Shown here piece after piece: positions 29,346-37,665 of a stretch of 64,000 nucleotides of DNA. Each line of letters begins with the position of its first letter. The stretch's first letter is position 1. The position numbers and the translations under genes are program-made. A model generated the notes under the pieces. The model did not search any database. It was not told where the DNA came from and was given only the letters and a program-made list of their open reading frames with translations. Source of the stretch: Streptomyces griseicoloratus (GTDB taxonomy: Bacteria; Actinomycetota; Actinomycetes; Streptomycetales; Streptomycetaceae); the NCBI RefSeq assembly GCF_014534645.1, contig NZ_JACVQF010000241.1:94263-158262 (forward strand), given 5' to 3'.

Positions 29346-29804
29346 TCAGCGGGTGTCCCGGCGCCTGCGCGCCGCCAGGAGCAGGCCGCCGCCCGCGAGG
29401 ACGACGGCCGCGCCGCCCGCGGCGAGGTACGGGGTGCTGTCGTCGCCGCCGGTCTCGGCCAGGTCGGTGTCCTTGCCGGAGCCGGACCCGGATTCCCGCT
29501 GCCCGGACGCCTGGTCCGCCTTGCCGTCGCCGCCGGAGTCCTCGCCGTCGCCGCCCGAGTCCTTGTCGTCGGCGGGCACGAAGCCCGCGGGCGGCTTGTC
29601 GCAGCCGATGCCGTCGCCGTCGCGGTCCAGGTGCTTGCCGTAGTGCTGCTCGTCGGACGCGGGGATGTCGGCGTACCCGTTGTCGTACGCCTCGGTGCAG
29701 TTCTTGAACGGGTGCGTGCCGTCGTGCGCCTCGGCGGCGGTCGGCAGGGCGGCCAGTGCCAGGGCGGCGACGGCCGCGGCGGCGGGCTTGCGGAAGGGGA
29801 TCAT
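29346..29804 (-). CDS. Excalibur-domain surface protein with LAETG sorting signal
   Basis: A 152-residue cell-wall protein. Signal peptide to about residue 26 (TAAEA), then an excalibur calcium-binding domain (FKNCTEAYDNGYADIP ... DRDGDGIGCDKPP, with the DxDxDGxxC loop). A Gly/Asp/Ser-rich linker leads to LAETGGDDSTPY, a membrane helix and RRRR tail: the LAxTG pattern recognised by class E sortases of Streptomyces. It should be attached covalently to peptidoglycan. No sortase gene is adjacent; the one at 43275 looks class F. Confidence 0.85.
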   Translation of the reverse strand: MIPFRKPAAAAVAALALAALPTAAEAHDGTHPFKNCTEAYDNGYADIPASDEQHYGKHLDRDGDGIGCDKPPAGFVPADDKDSGGDGEDSGGDGKADQASGQRESGSGSGKDTDLAETGGDDSTPYLAAGGAAVVLAGGGLLLAARRRRDTR

Positions 29805-30020
29805 GGAATGCCTCGGAAGGTCTGGATGTCCGTATGAGTGATCTTGAGGGTGCGATTGTTCGCCTTTGAGGTGATGAAGCTATTGAGGGGCCGCCGATGT
29901 GGGGGCGATATGAAGGACCTGTGATGCGAACGTGACGTGACCGGACGGTAGCTCTCCGCTCCGGGCGCGGGGGGAAGTGGCGTACGGTGAGGGAATTCCG
30001 GCACCCGGGAGGAGCCGACG

Positions 30021-30953
30021 ATGACCGGCTGGAGCGAGCGCGACATCCCCGACCAGGACGGCCGGGTCGCCGTCGTCACCGGGGCCAACAGCGGGCTCGG
30101 CTACGTGGCGGCGCGCGAACTGGCGCGCAAGGGGGCGCGGGTGGTGCTCGCGTGCCGGAGCGAGGCCCGGGGGAGTGCGGCCGTGGAGCGGCTGCTCGGC
30201 GAGGTGCCGGGCGCCCGGGTGGAGCTGGGGCGGCTGGACCTCGGGGACCTGGCCTCCGTGCGGGCGTTCGCGAGCGGACTGCCGTACGAGCGGATCGACC
30301 TGCTCCTCAACAACGCCGGGGTGATGGCGCTGCCCCGCGGCACGACCGCGGACGGTTTCGAGACCCAGTTCGGCGTCAACCACCTGGGCCACTTCGCCCT
30401 CACCGGCCTGCTGCTGCCCGCCCTGCTCGCCGCGCCGGGCGCCCGTGTCGTGACCGTCTCCAGCATGATGCACGTGCTGGCCAACATCGATCTCGGCGAC
30501 GTCGACTGCGTGCGGCGGTACGGGCGCTGGGTCGCCTACGCGCGGTCCAAGTCGGCCAACCTGCTCTTCACGCACGAGCTGGCGCGACGGCTCGCGGCGT
30601 CCGGTGAGGGTTCGCACGTGGTGGCGGCCGCCGCCCACCCCGGGTACGCGGCGACCAACCTCCAGACCACCGGGCCGCGCATGGAGGGGCGCGGGCTCGC
30701 CGAGCGGGCCATGCGGGCCGGCAACCGGCTCTTCGCGCAGTCGGCCGAGGCGGGCGCGCTGCCCCTCCTGTACGCCGCCACCGCCCCCGGCGTCCGTCCC
30801 GACTCCTTCACGGGCCCCTCCTTCGCGATGTGGCGCGGGGCGCCCGCACCGGCCCGGCGGGCGCCCTGGACCGTCGACGACGCCATGGGGGAGCGGCTGT
30901 GGGCCGCGTCCGAGCGGCTGACGGGGGTGACGTACGGCGCCCTCAAGGGCTGA
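30021..30953 (+). CDS. Short-chain dehydrogenase/reductase, retinol-dehydrogenase-like
   Basis: A 310-residue NAD(P)-dependent oxidoreductase. Rossmann motif VVTGANSGLG, NNAGVM, catalytic Ser in VVTVSSMMH and Tyr173/Lys177 in YARSKSANL, then HPGYAATNLQ. The long C-terminal segment matches the WW-oxidoreductase/protochlorophyllide-reductase-like group. GGGAGGAG ribosome site precedes the ATG. A 19-base sequence containing the end of the gene is repeated just after the stop. Substrate unknown. Confidence 0.88.
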   Translation: MTGWSERDIPDQDGRVAVVTGANSGLGYVAARELARKGARVVLACRSEARGSAAVERLLGEVPGARVELGRLDLGDLASVRAFASGLPYERIDLLLNNAGVMALPRGTTADGFETQFGVNHLGHFALTGLLLPALLAAPGARVVTVSSMMHVLANIDLGDVDCVRRYGRWVAYARSKSANLLFTHELARRLAASGEGSHVVAAAAHPGYAATNLQTTGPRMEGRGLAERAMRAGNRLFAQSAEAGALPLLYAATAPGVRPDSFTGPSFAMWRGAPAPARRAPWTVDDAMGERLWAASERLTGVTYGALKG

Positions 30954-31036
30954 CCGCGCCCTCAAGGGCCGACGGTGCCATCAGACGGTGCTGTCAAGGG
31001 CCGACGGCGGGCGCGGCAGCCCCTGGCACGAGGGGG

Positions 31037-31801
31037 TCAGGCCGTCTGCCCGCTGTCCACCACCAGCTCGGTGCCGACCACCGAGGCCGCGTCGTCCGAC
31101 GCCAGGTACAGCACGGCCGCCGCCACCTCCTCGACCGCCGCGACCCGGCCGAGCGGCACCTCGCTCTTCATGCGCTCCGCCCGCCCGGCCTCCGTCTCGC
31201 CCGGCTGCAGCGACATCTGCGTGTCCGTGGCACCCGGGCTGACGGCGTTGATGCGGACCCCCTCGGCGATGTGGTCCAGGGCGGCGCCCCGCGTGAGCAC
31301 CGAGACGGCCGCCTTGGTGGCCGCGTAGGCGGTGGCGCCCGGCTGCCGCTTGTGCATGCCGAAGGTGGAGGCGATGTTGACGATCGCGCCGCCGGACGGC
31401 TGGCTGCGCATCTGGCGGACCTCGGCCCGCAGGGCGAGGAACACCCCGGTGACGTTGATGTCGAGCTGCGTCCGCCAGTCGTCCTCCGCCAGGTCGGCCA
31501 GGGGCTCGCCGCCCCGGAAGACCCCCGCGTTGTTGACCGCCACGTCGAGGGAGCCGAAGCGCTCCACGGCGGCGTCCACGACGGTCTGCACGTCGGCGGC
31601 GCGCGCCACGTCGGCGGTGACGGCGAGCGCCTTGCCGCCCGCGGCCTCGATCAGGGCCACCGTCTCGTCGAGCGGTTCCCGCCGGCGTCCGGCGACGACG
31701 ACGTTCGCTCCCTCGGCGGCGAACGCCAGGGCGACGGCCCGTCCGATGCCGGAGCCGGCCCCGGTGACGAGGGCGGTGCGGTCGGTGAAACGGCTGGTCA
31801 T
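31037..31801 (-). CDS. Short-chain dehydrogenase/reductase, FabG-like
   Basis: A 254-residue classical SDR. TGAGSGIG cofactor loop, NNAGVF, catalytic Ser145, Tyr159 and Lys163 (YAATK), and INAVSPGATDT. GRR after the second strand suggests NADPH. It is 67 bases downstream of the TetR gene on the same strand, and the intervening space has a TetR-type inverted repeat, so the pair is likely a regulator with its target gene. Substrate unknown. Confidence 0.88.
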   Translation of the reverse strand: MTSRFTDRTALVTGAGSGIGRAVALAFAAEGANVVVAGRRREPLDETVALIEAAGGKALAVTADVARAADVQTVVDAAVERFGSLDVAVNNAGVFRGGEPLADLAEDDWRTQLDINVTGVFLALRAEVRQMRSQPSGGAIVNIASTFGMHKRQPGATAYAATKAAVSVLTRGAALDHIAEGVRINAVSPGATDTQMSLQPGETEAGRAERMKSEVPLGRVAAVEEVAAAVLYLASDDAASVVGTELVVDSGQTA

Positions 31802-31816
31802 GATCTCCCCTTTTTT

Positions 31817-31829
31817 GACCGAGCGGTTC
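31817..31829. promoter_or_regulatory. TetR-type operator GACCG-AGC-GGTTC
   Basis: An imperfect inverted repeat GACCGAGCGGTTC lies 15 bases before the SDR start codon, between the TetR gene and its presumed target. GACCGNNCGGTC is a frequent form of TetR-family operators; one arm differs at one base. Confidence 0.5.
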
Positions 31830-31868
31830 AGTATGCGGGCAAGAGAAAAGCCCCGGCCCGCGGGTGGG

Positions 31869-32453
31869 TCAGTCGAGCAGTGCCAGTGCCTGTTCCGTCG
31901 CGTCCCGTACCCGCGCCGGGTCCGCGGACGCCTTGCCGACGATCCTGAGCCCCTGGAGCAGCACCAGCAGCATGCGCGCCAGGGCCAGCGGATCGCGGCC
32001 GGCCGGCAGTTCGCCCTGGGCGCGGGCGCGCTCCAGGGCCGAGTGCAGCACGGCCTCCAGCTGGTCCCAGTTGCGCTCGACCCGCCGCGCGGCGGCCGGG
32101 TCGTGCGGCGCCAGCTCGGCCGCCGTGTTGGTGACGAAACAGCCGCGCTCGCGCAGGTCGTCGGCGGTCGCCTCGGCGGCGTAGCGCCGCACGAGCGCCC
32201 GTACGCCCGGCAGTGCCGGACCCGGCCGGGCCAGCTCCCGGAGCATGTCCGGGAGCAGTCCCTGCTCGTAGCGCTCCAGCGCCTTCAGGTACAGCTCGTG
32301 CTTGTTGCCGAAGGTCGCGTAGATGCTGGCGCGTCCGACGCCGAGGTGCTCCACGAGGTCGGACATCGACGTCGCCTCGTAGCCGCGCCGCCAGAACAGC
32401 TCCAGGGCTGCCCGCAGCGCGGCGTCCGGATCGAACTCCTTGGTCCTGGCCAC
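31869..32453 (-). CDS. TetR-family transcriptional regulator
   Basis: A 194-residue repressor. The helix-turn-helix is TSMSDLVEHLGVGRASIYATFGNKHELYLKAL (residues about 28-59), and the ligand domain has the AcrR/TetR_C_16-like pattern RGCFVTNTAAELAPHDP, in which a Cys in RGCF is typical of the YxaF/AefR branch. It precedes the FabG-like SDR. Ligand unknown. Confidence 0.9.
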   Translation of the reverse strand: MARTKEFDPDAALRAALELFWRRGYEATSMSDLVEHLGVGRASIYATFGNKHELYLKALERYEQGLLPDMLRELARPGPALPGVRALVRRYAAEATADDLRERGCFVTNTAAELAPHDPAAARRVERNWDQLEAVLHSALERARAQGELPAGRDPLALARMLLVLLQGLRIVGKASADPARVRDATEQALALLD

Positions 32454-32499
32454 GTGTTGCAGCCTAGGGCGTTCTGAAACGACCAGTCAAGAAACCGGG

Positions 32500-32850
32500 T
32501 CAGACGGCCTTCACCTCGTACGTCGCCACCCGCACCTCCTCGTCGTCCAGGCACTGACCGGTCGCCAGGTCGAAGCGCTGCTTGAGCAGCGGGGAGGCGA
32601 CGAACGGGCGGCCCCGGTGGGTGCCGGTCAGGCCGCGGGAGAGGACCGCCGCGCCGGTGAACGGGTCCCGGTTGTCGATGGCGTACAGCGAGCCGGCCCG
32701 GTCGCGGAACAGGGCCGCCTGGCGGCCGTCCGGCAGCAGGGCCGCCACGCCGCGGCCCGGGAGCAGGGCGCCGAGGTCGCAGGCCGTGAACCAGCCGTCG
32801 GCCAGCCGCAGGCGTACCTTCAGGTCGGTCGTCTCGGGTGCCAGGGTCAT
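32500..32850 (-). CDS. nirD: Nitrite reductase [NAD(P)H] small subunit
   Basis: A 116-residue Rieske-like protein that partners NirB in reducing nitrite to ammonium. It has the NirD fold (AALFRDRAGSLYAIDNRDPFTGAAVLSRG ... FVASPLLKQRFDLATGQCLDD), lacking the cluster-binding Cys/His pairs of true Rieske proteins, as is normal for NirD. Its ATG overlaps the nirB stop by four bases (ATGA), so the two are translationally coupled. Confidence 0.95.
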   Translation of the reverse strand: MTLAPETTDLKVRLRLADGWFTACDLGALLPGRGVAALLPDGRQAALFRDRAGSLYAIDNRDPFTGAAVLSRGLTGTHRGRPFVASPLLKQRFDLATGQCLDDEEVRVATYEVKAV

Positions 32851-35456
32851 CGCTGGGCGCTTCCTTCCAGGACGTCTTCCTCGGTGCGCCGCATGCCGAT
32901 GGTCAGCAGCGGCAGGTCGGGCTTCATCTGGTCGCGTTCGGGCACGAAGCCGACGACCGGGTCGGGGGTGTCCGGGGCGTTCACGAAGGACACGAACCGG
33001 GCCAGCTTCTCGGGGTCGTTGATCGTCTCGGCCCACTCGTCGCGGTAGTGGGAGACGTGGGCGGCCATCAGGGACTCCAGCTCGTCGCAGATGCCGAGCG
33101 AGTCGTGCACGACGACGTCCCGTACGTGGTCCAGGCCGCCGGGGATCCGCTCCAGCCAGGTGGAGGTGCGCTCCAGCTTGTCGGCGGTGCGGATGTAGAA
33201 CATCAGGAACCGGTCGATCAGGCGGACCAGTTCGGCGTCGGACAGGTCCTGCGCGAGCAGGTCCGCGTGGCGCGGGGTGGCGCCGCCGTTGCCGCCGACG
33301 TACAGGTTCCAGCCGTTGGACGTGGCGATCACGCCGAAGTCCTTCGACTGGGCCTCGGCGCACTCGCGGGCGCACCCGGAGACCGCCGACTTCAGCTTGT
33401 GCGGGGAGCGCAGGCCCCGGTAGCGCAGCTCCAGGTCGATCGCCATGCGCACGGAGTCCTGGACGCCGTACCGGCACCAGGTCTGCCCCACACAGGACTT
33501 CACCGTGCGCAGCGACTTGCCGTACGCGTGCCCGGACTCGAAGCCGGCGTCCACCAGCCGGGCCCAGATCAGCGGCAGCTGCTCGACGCGGGCGCCGAAC
33601 ATGTCGATGCGCTGACCGCCGGTGATCTTCGTGTAGAGGCCGAAGTCGCGGGCGATCTCCCCGATCACGATCAGCTTCTCCGGGGCGATCTCGCCGCCGG
33701 GGATGCGGGGCACGACCGAGTACGAGCCGTTCTTCTGCAGGTTGGCCAGGAAGTGGTCGTTGGTGTCCTGCAGCGCCGCCTGCTCGCCCTCCAGGACGTA
33801 GCCGCTCGCGCCGATCGACGGGGCGAGGGAGGCGATGATCGAGCCGACCGCCGGCTTGCAGACCTCGCAGCCGTCGCCGCCCCGGGCCTCCTCGCGGCCG
33901 TGCCGGTCCAGCAGCTCCTGGTAGGAGGTGATGCGCAGGGCGAGGACGATCTCGTACAGCTCCTCGCGGGTCTGGGCGAAGCAGCCGCACAGGCCCTTGT
34001 CGACCTCGACGCCGCTCGCCTCCAGCTCGGCGGTGACCAGCTGTCCGAGCACCTTGACGCAGGAGCCGCAGCCGGTGCCGGCCTTGGTGCACTTCTTCAC
34101 CTCGGGCACGGTGGTGCACTGGTGGTCGGTGACCGCGCCGCGGATCGTGCCCTTGGTGACGTTGTGGCAGGAGCAGATGACCGCGTCGTCGGGGAGCGCG
34201 GAGGGCCCGAGCTGGGCCGGCGCCCCGGCACCGGCCGGCAGGACGAGGGACTCCGGCGCGACGGGCGGCACCGAGCCGGTGAGCGCGCGCAGCGTGCCGT
34301 ACGCCTCCGCGTCGCCGACCAGGATGCCGCCGAGCAGCGTGCCGTCGCGGCCGATGACCAGCTTCTTGTACAGGCCGGCGCGGGAGTCGGAGTACACGAC
34401 GTCCAGGCAGTCCTCGGCGGTGCCGTGCGCGTCGCCGAAGGACGCCACGTCCACGCCGAGCAGCTTCAGCTTGGTGGACAGGTCGGCGCCGGTGAACGCG
34501 GCCTCGTCGGACGCGATGGTGGCCGCCGCCGTCTCGGCCTGCTCGTAGCCCGGCGCCACCAGGCCGTAGACCCGTCCGTCCGCCGCCAGCGCGCACTCGC
34601 CGATCGCGAACACGTGCGGGTCGGTGACCGTGCGGCACTGCTCGTCGACGCTGATGCCGCCGCGCTCGCCGACCGCGAGACCGCAGTCCCGGGCGAGCTG
34701 GTCGCGGGGACGGACACCGGCGCTGAACACCACCAGGTCGGTGACGAGTTCGGAGCCGTCGGACAGCTTCATGCCGGTGACGGCGCCGTCCTCGCCGACC
34801 ACGATCTCCTGCGTGCCGACGCCGGTGTGGACGGACAGGCCCATGTCCTCGATGGTGCGCAGCAGCGCCGCGCCGCCGCCCTCGTCGACCTGGACGGGCA
34901 TCAGCCGGGGCGCGAACTCCACGATGTGGGAGGTCAGTCCGAGGCCCTTCAGCGCGCCCGCGGCCTCCAGGCCGAGCAGCCCGCCGCCGACCACCGCACC
35001 GGTCGTCGCCTTCCGGGCGTACTCCTCGATGGCGAGCAGGTCCTCGATCGTGCGGTAGACGAAGCAGCCGGTGGCGTCCTTGCCGGGGACCGGCGGGACG
35101 AACGGGTAGGAGCCGGTGGCCAGCACCAGGATGTCGTAGCCGACGACCAGGCCCGAGCGGGCGGTCACCGTGCGGGCCTCGCGGTCGACCGTCTCGGCCG
35201 GGTCACCGACGTGCAGCTCGATGCCGTGCCCGTCGATGAACTCCATGTCCGTCATCGACAGGTCCTCGGGCGTCCGGCCCGAGAAGTACGAGGTGAGCTG
35301 CACGCGGTCGTAGGCGGGGCGCGGCTCCTCGCACAGCACGACCACGCGGTGCGTGGCGGTCAGGCCGCGCTCGGCGAGCGCTTCGAGGAAGCGCTGGCCG
35401 ACCATGCCGTGGCCGACGAGCACGATCGTGGGGGTGCCACCCGGGTTGGCGGTCAT
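32847..35456 (-). CDS. nirB: Nitrite reductase [NAD(P)H] large subunit
   Basis: An 869-residue siroheme enzyme, cytoplasmic. Order: FAD/NAD(P) domains (VLVGHGMVGQRF; GAVVGGGLLGLEAAGAL), the BFD-type [2Fe-2S] region (CSCHNVTKGTIRGAV with CTKAGTGCGSC), and the siroheme/[4Fe-4S] half with SCVGQTWCRYG and SGCARECAEAQ providing the four cluster cysteines. It overlaps the preceding FAD oxidoreductase gene by one base and nirD by four, forming a three-gene operon for nitrite assimilation, expected to be under GlnR nitrogen control. Confidence 0.96.
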   Translation of the reverse strand: MTANPGGTPTIVLVGHGMVGQRFLEALAERGLTATHRVVVLCEEPRPAYDRVQLTSYFSGRTPEDLSMTDMEFIDGHGIELHVGDPAETVDREARTVTARSGLVVGYDILVLATGSYPFVPPVPGKDATGCFVYRTIEDLLAIEEYARKATTGAVVGGGLLGLEAAGALKGLGLTSHIVEFAPRLMPVQVDEGGGAALLRTIEDMGLSVHTGVGTQEIVVGEDGAVTGMKLSDGSELVTDLVVFSAGVRPRDQLARDCGLAVGERGGISVDEQCRTVTDPHVFAIGECALAADGRVYGLVAPGYEQAETAAATIASDEAAFTGADLSTKLKLLGVDVASFGDAHGTAEDCLDVVYSDSRAGLYKKLVIGRDGTLLGGILVGDAEAYGTLRALTGSVPPVAPESLVLPAGAGAPAQLGPSALPDDAVICSCHNVTKGTIRGAVTDHQCTTVPEVKKCTKAGTGCGSCVKVLGQLVTAELEASGVEVDKGLCGCFAQTREELYEIVLALRITSYQELLDRHGREEARGGDGCEVCKPAVGSIIASLAPSIGASGYVLEGEQAALQDTNDHFLANLQKNGSYSVVPRIPGGEIAPEKLIVIGEIARDFGLYTKITGGQRIDMFGARVEQLPLIWARLVDAGFESGHAYGKSLRTVKSCVGQTWCRYGVQDSVRMAIDLELRYRGLRSPHKLKSAVSGCARECAEAQSKDFGVIATSNGWNLYVGGNGGATPRHADLLAQDLSDAELVRLIDRFLMFYIRTADKLERTSTWLERIPGGLDHVRDVVVHDSLGICDELESLMAAHVSHYRDEWAETINDPEKLARFVSFVNAPDTPDPVVGFVPERDQMKPDLPLLTIGMRRTEEDVLEGSAQR

Positions 35457-36673
35457 CAGGAGCCTCCGTCGTTGGTGAGCAGGTGGAGCAGGGGGCCGCC
35501 GTCGGACGGGAGCGGCTCTGCTCCCTCCCAGGCGCGGGCGAGCGCGCCGACGGTGCCGAGTTCGCCGACCAGGACCCCGCCGACCAGCCGGTCGTCGCGG
35601 ACGACGACCTTGCGGTAGGTGCCCCGGGTGGCGTCGGCGAGCTGCACGACGTCGTCGCCGGGGCGGGGTTCGGTCTCGCCGAACGCGGCCAGGTCGAAGG
35701 GGCTGTCGGGCCCGGTGAGGGTGAGGCGGGTCAGGGACCGGGTGCCGGTGTAGCGGGCGGCGGTGTCCCCGGCCAGCAGCGCGGCGAGCGCGCCGGCCTG
35801 TTCGAGGGCCGGGGCGGCCAGCCCGTACACCGTGCCGGCGTGCTGGACGCAGTCGCCGACGGCGTGGATGTGCGGGTCGCTGGTGCGCAGCTCGTCGTCG
35901 ACGACGACGCCCTTGCGGACCTCGAGACCGGCCGCCTCGGCCAGGCCGGTGCGCGGGCGGACGCCGCAGGCCAGGACCACGAGGTCGGCGCCGAGGGCGT
36001 ATCCGTCGGCCATCTCCACCGAGCGCACCGCGCCGCCGACCGAGCGCACGTCCCGCACCCGGCACTCGGTGTGCACCTCCACGCCCAGGTCCTCCAGATG
36101 GCGCCGGACGAGAGCGGAGGCGGCGGGGTCGAGCTGGCGTTCCATGAGCCGCTCGGACTGCTGGGCGAGGACGACCTGCGCGCCGCGCACCGCGAGCGCG
36201 CGGGCGGCGGACACGCCGAGCAGTCCGCCGCCGACGACGACCGCCCGCACCCCCGGCCGCACCGCCTTGGACAGGGCCAGGCAGTCGTCCATGGTGCGGA
36301 ACGCGTGCACGCCCTCGGGCAGTTCGCGGCCGGCGGTGAACAGGCCGCGCAGCGGGGGCAGCACGGCGTTGGAGCCGGTGGCGAGGACCAGCGTGTCGTA
36401 TGCGATCACCGAGCCGTCGGCGCACAGGACGGTCCGCCCGGTGCGGTCGATGCCGGTGACCCGCGCGCGGGCCAGCTCCGCGGGCGCCGGCAGGGCGGTC
36501 ACCTCGGGGCCGTACCGCCCGGCCAGCACCTCGGCGAGCAGCACCCGGTTGTACGGGCGGTGCTCCTCGTCGCCGACGACCAGCGCGGGCGTGCCGAGCT
36601 CACCGAGCCGCCGGGCGAGCGTCACGCCCGCGAGGCCGGCGCCGATCACCACCACACGCGTATTCGAGGTCAT
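35456..36673 (-). CDS. FAD-dependent pyridine nucleotide oxidoreductase (NasB-like)
   Basis: A 405-residue flavoprotein: FAD motif VVIGAGLAGVTLARRL, NAD(P) motif AVVVGGGLLGVSAARAL, and second FAD motif HIHAVGDCVQH. It resembles the N-terminal half of NirB and the electron-transfer components of assimilatory nitrate/nitrite reductases. Being the first gene of the operon with nirB and nirD (one-base stop/start overlap TGATG), it probably feeds electrons to the nitrate reductase NasA or to NirB. The ATG at 36673 is followed by ordinary coding sequence. Confidence 0.85.
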   Translation of the reverse strand: MTSNTRVVVIGAGLAGVTLARRLGELGTPALVVGDEEHRPYNRVLLAEVLAGRYGPEVTALPAPAELARARVTGIDRTGRTVLCADGSVIAYDTLVLATGSNAVLPPLRGLFTAGRELPEGVHAFRTMDDCLALSKAVRPGVRAVVVGGGLLGVSAARALAVRGAQVVLAQQSERLMERQLDPAASALVRRHLEDLGVEVHTECRVRDVRSVGGAVRSVEMADGYALGADLVVLACGVRPRTGLAEAAGLEVRKGVVVDDELRTSDPHIHAVGDCVQHAGTVYGLAAPALEQAGALAALLAGDTAARYTGTRSLTRLTLTGPDSPFDLAAFGETEPRPGDDVVQLADATRGTYRKVVVRDDRLVGGVLVGELGTVGALARAWEGAEPLPSDGGPLLHLLTNDGGS

Positions 36674-36696
36674 GGCACCGAGCGTGCGGTGCGGGT

Positions 36697-36723
36697 GTTA
36701 CCCGGTGGCATCACGTCTGTTTC
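36697..36723 (-). promoter_or_regulatory. Candidate GlnR box upstream of the nir operon
   Basis: On the minus strand GAAAC and GTAAC half-sites start 22 bases apart (GAAAC-N17-GTAAC), the spacing of alternating GlnR half-sites, with a weak middle site. The box is about 25-50 bases before the operon start. GlnR control of nirB is known in S. coelicolor. Confidence 0.5.
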
Positions 36724-36848
36724 CCACCGGGAACGCTGCCCTCAGCGGGGCCGGGGGACGGGTGTGAGGGCGGCGGTGCAGCCCCCGAACCTCAGAAGAC
36801 CCTCATCTCGATGGACGGCACATCCATTCCCTCCTTAGGGTCCTGATC

Positions 36849-37631
36849 ATGCCCGACATATCGCTGACCATGGTCGTCCTGCTCTGCCTCGCGGCCCTCG
36901 CGGCCGGCTGGATCGACGCCGTGGTCGGCGGGGGCGGGCTCCTGCTGCTGCCGGTGCTCCTGCTCGGGCTGCCCGCCGGCACCCCGGCCGCGCACGCGCT
37001 GGGCACCAACAAGGCGGTCGCCATCGTCGGCACGACGGGCGCGGCGGTGACGTACGCCCGCAAGGCACCGGTCGACGTCGGCACCGCCGTGCGGATCGGG
37101 CTGGCCGCCCTCGCCGGATCGTCGGCCGGGGCCTTCTTCGCGGCCGGGATGAGCACGGACGTCCTCAAGCCGGTGATCATGGTGGTGCTGCTCGCCGTCG
37201 CGGCCTTCGTGATCCTGCGCCCCGCCTTCGGCACCGCCCCCGCCGCCGGGCCGGCCACCCGCCGCCAGATCCTCGCCGCGATCGGCCTGGCCGGCATCGG
37301 CATCGGCTTCTACGACGGTTTCATCGGCCCCGGCACCGGCACCTTCCTGGTGCTGGCGCTCACCGCCGTCCTCCACCTGGACCTGGTGACCGCCTCCGCC
37401 ACCGCCAAGATCGTCAACTGCTGCACCAACGCGGGCGCCCTCGCCATGTTCGCCTGGCAGGGCGCCGTGCTGTGGCAGCTGGCCGCCCTGATGGCCGTGT
37501 TCAACCTGGCGGGCGGCACGCTGGGCGCCCGAACGGCCCTGAAGAGGGGCAGCGGCTTCGTCCGCGTGGTCCTGCTGACGGTCGTCTTCGCGCTGGTGGC
37601 GAACATGGCCTACGAGCAGTGGCTGGCCTAG
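36849..37631 (+). CDS. TauE/SafE-family (TSUP) membrane transporter
   Basis: A 260-residue protein with about eight hydrophobic helices arranged as two repeats; the repeat motifs AGWIDAVVGGGGLLLLPVLL and GIGIGFYDGFIGPGTGTFLVLAL are diagnostic (YfcA type). Members export sulfite, sulfoacetate or other small organic anions. It is divergent from the nitrite reductase operon with 175 bases between; the adjacency might reflect anion export but the substrate is unproved. Confidence 0.85.
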   Translation: MPDISLTMVVLLCLAALAAGWIDAVVGGGGLLLLPVLLLGLPAGTPAAHALGTNKAVAIVGTTGAAVTYARKAPVDVGTAVRIGLAALAGSSAGAFFAAGMSTDVLKPVIMVVLLAVAAFVILRPAFGTAPAAGPATRRQILAAIGLAGIGIGFYDGFIGPGTGTFLVLALTAVLHLDLVTASATAKIVNCCTNAGALAMFAWQGAVLWQLAALMAVFNLAGGTLGARTALKRGSGFVRVVLLTVVFALVANMAYEQWLA

Positions 37632-37665
37632 GAGCGCCAGCCGCGAGCAGGCGGCGGCCCGGGTG

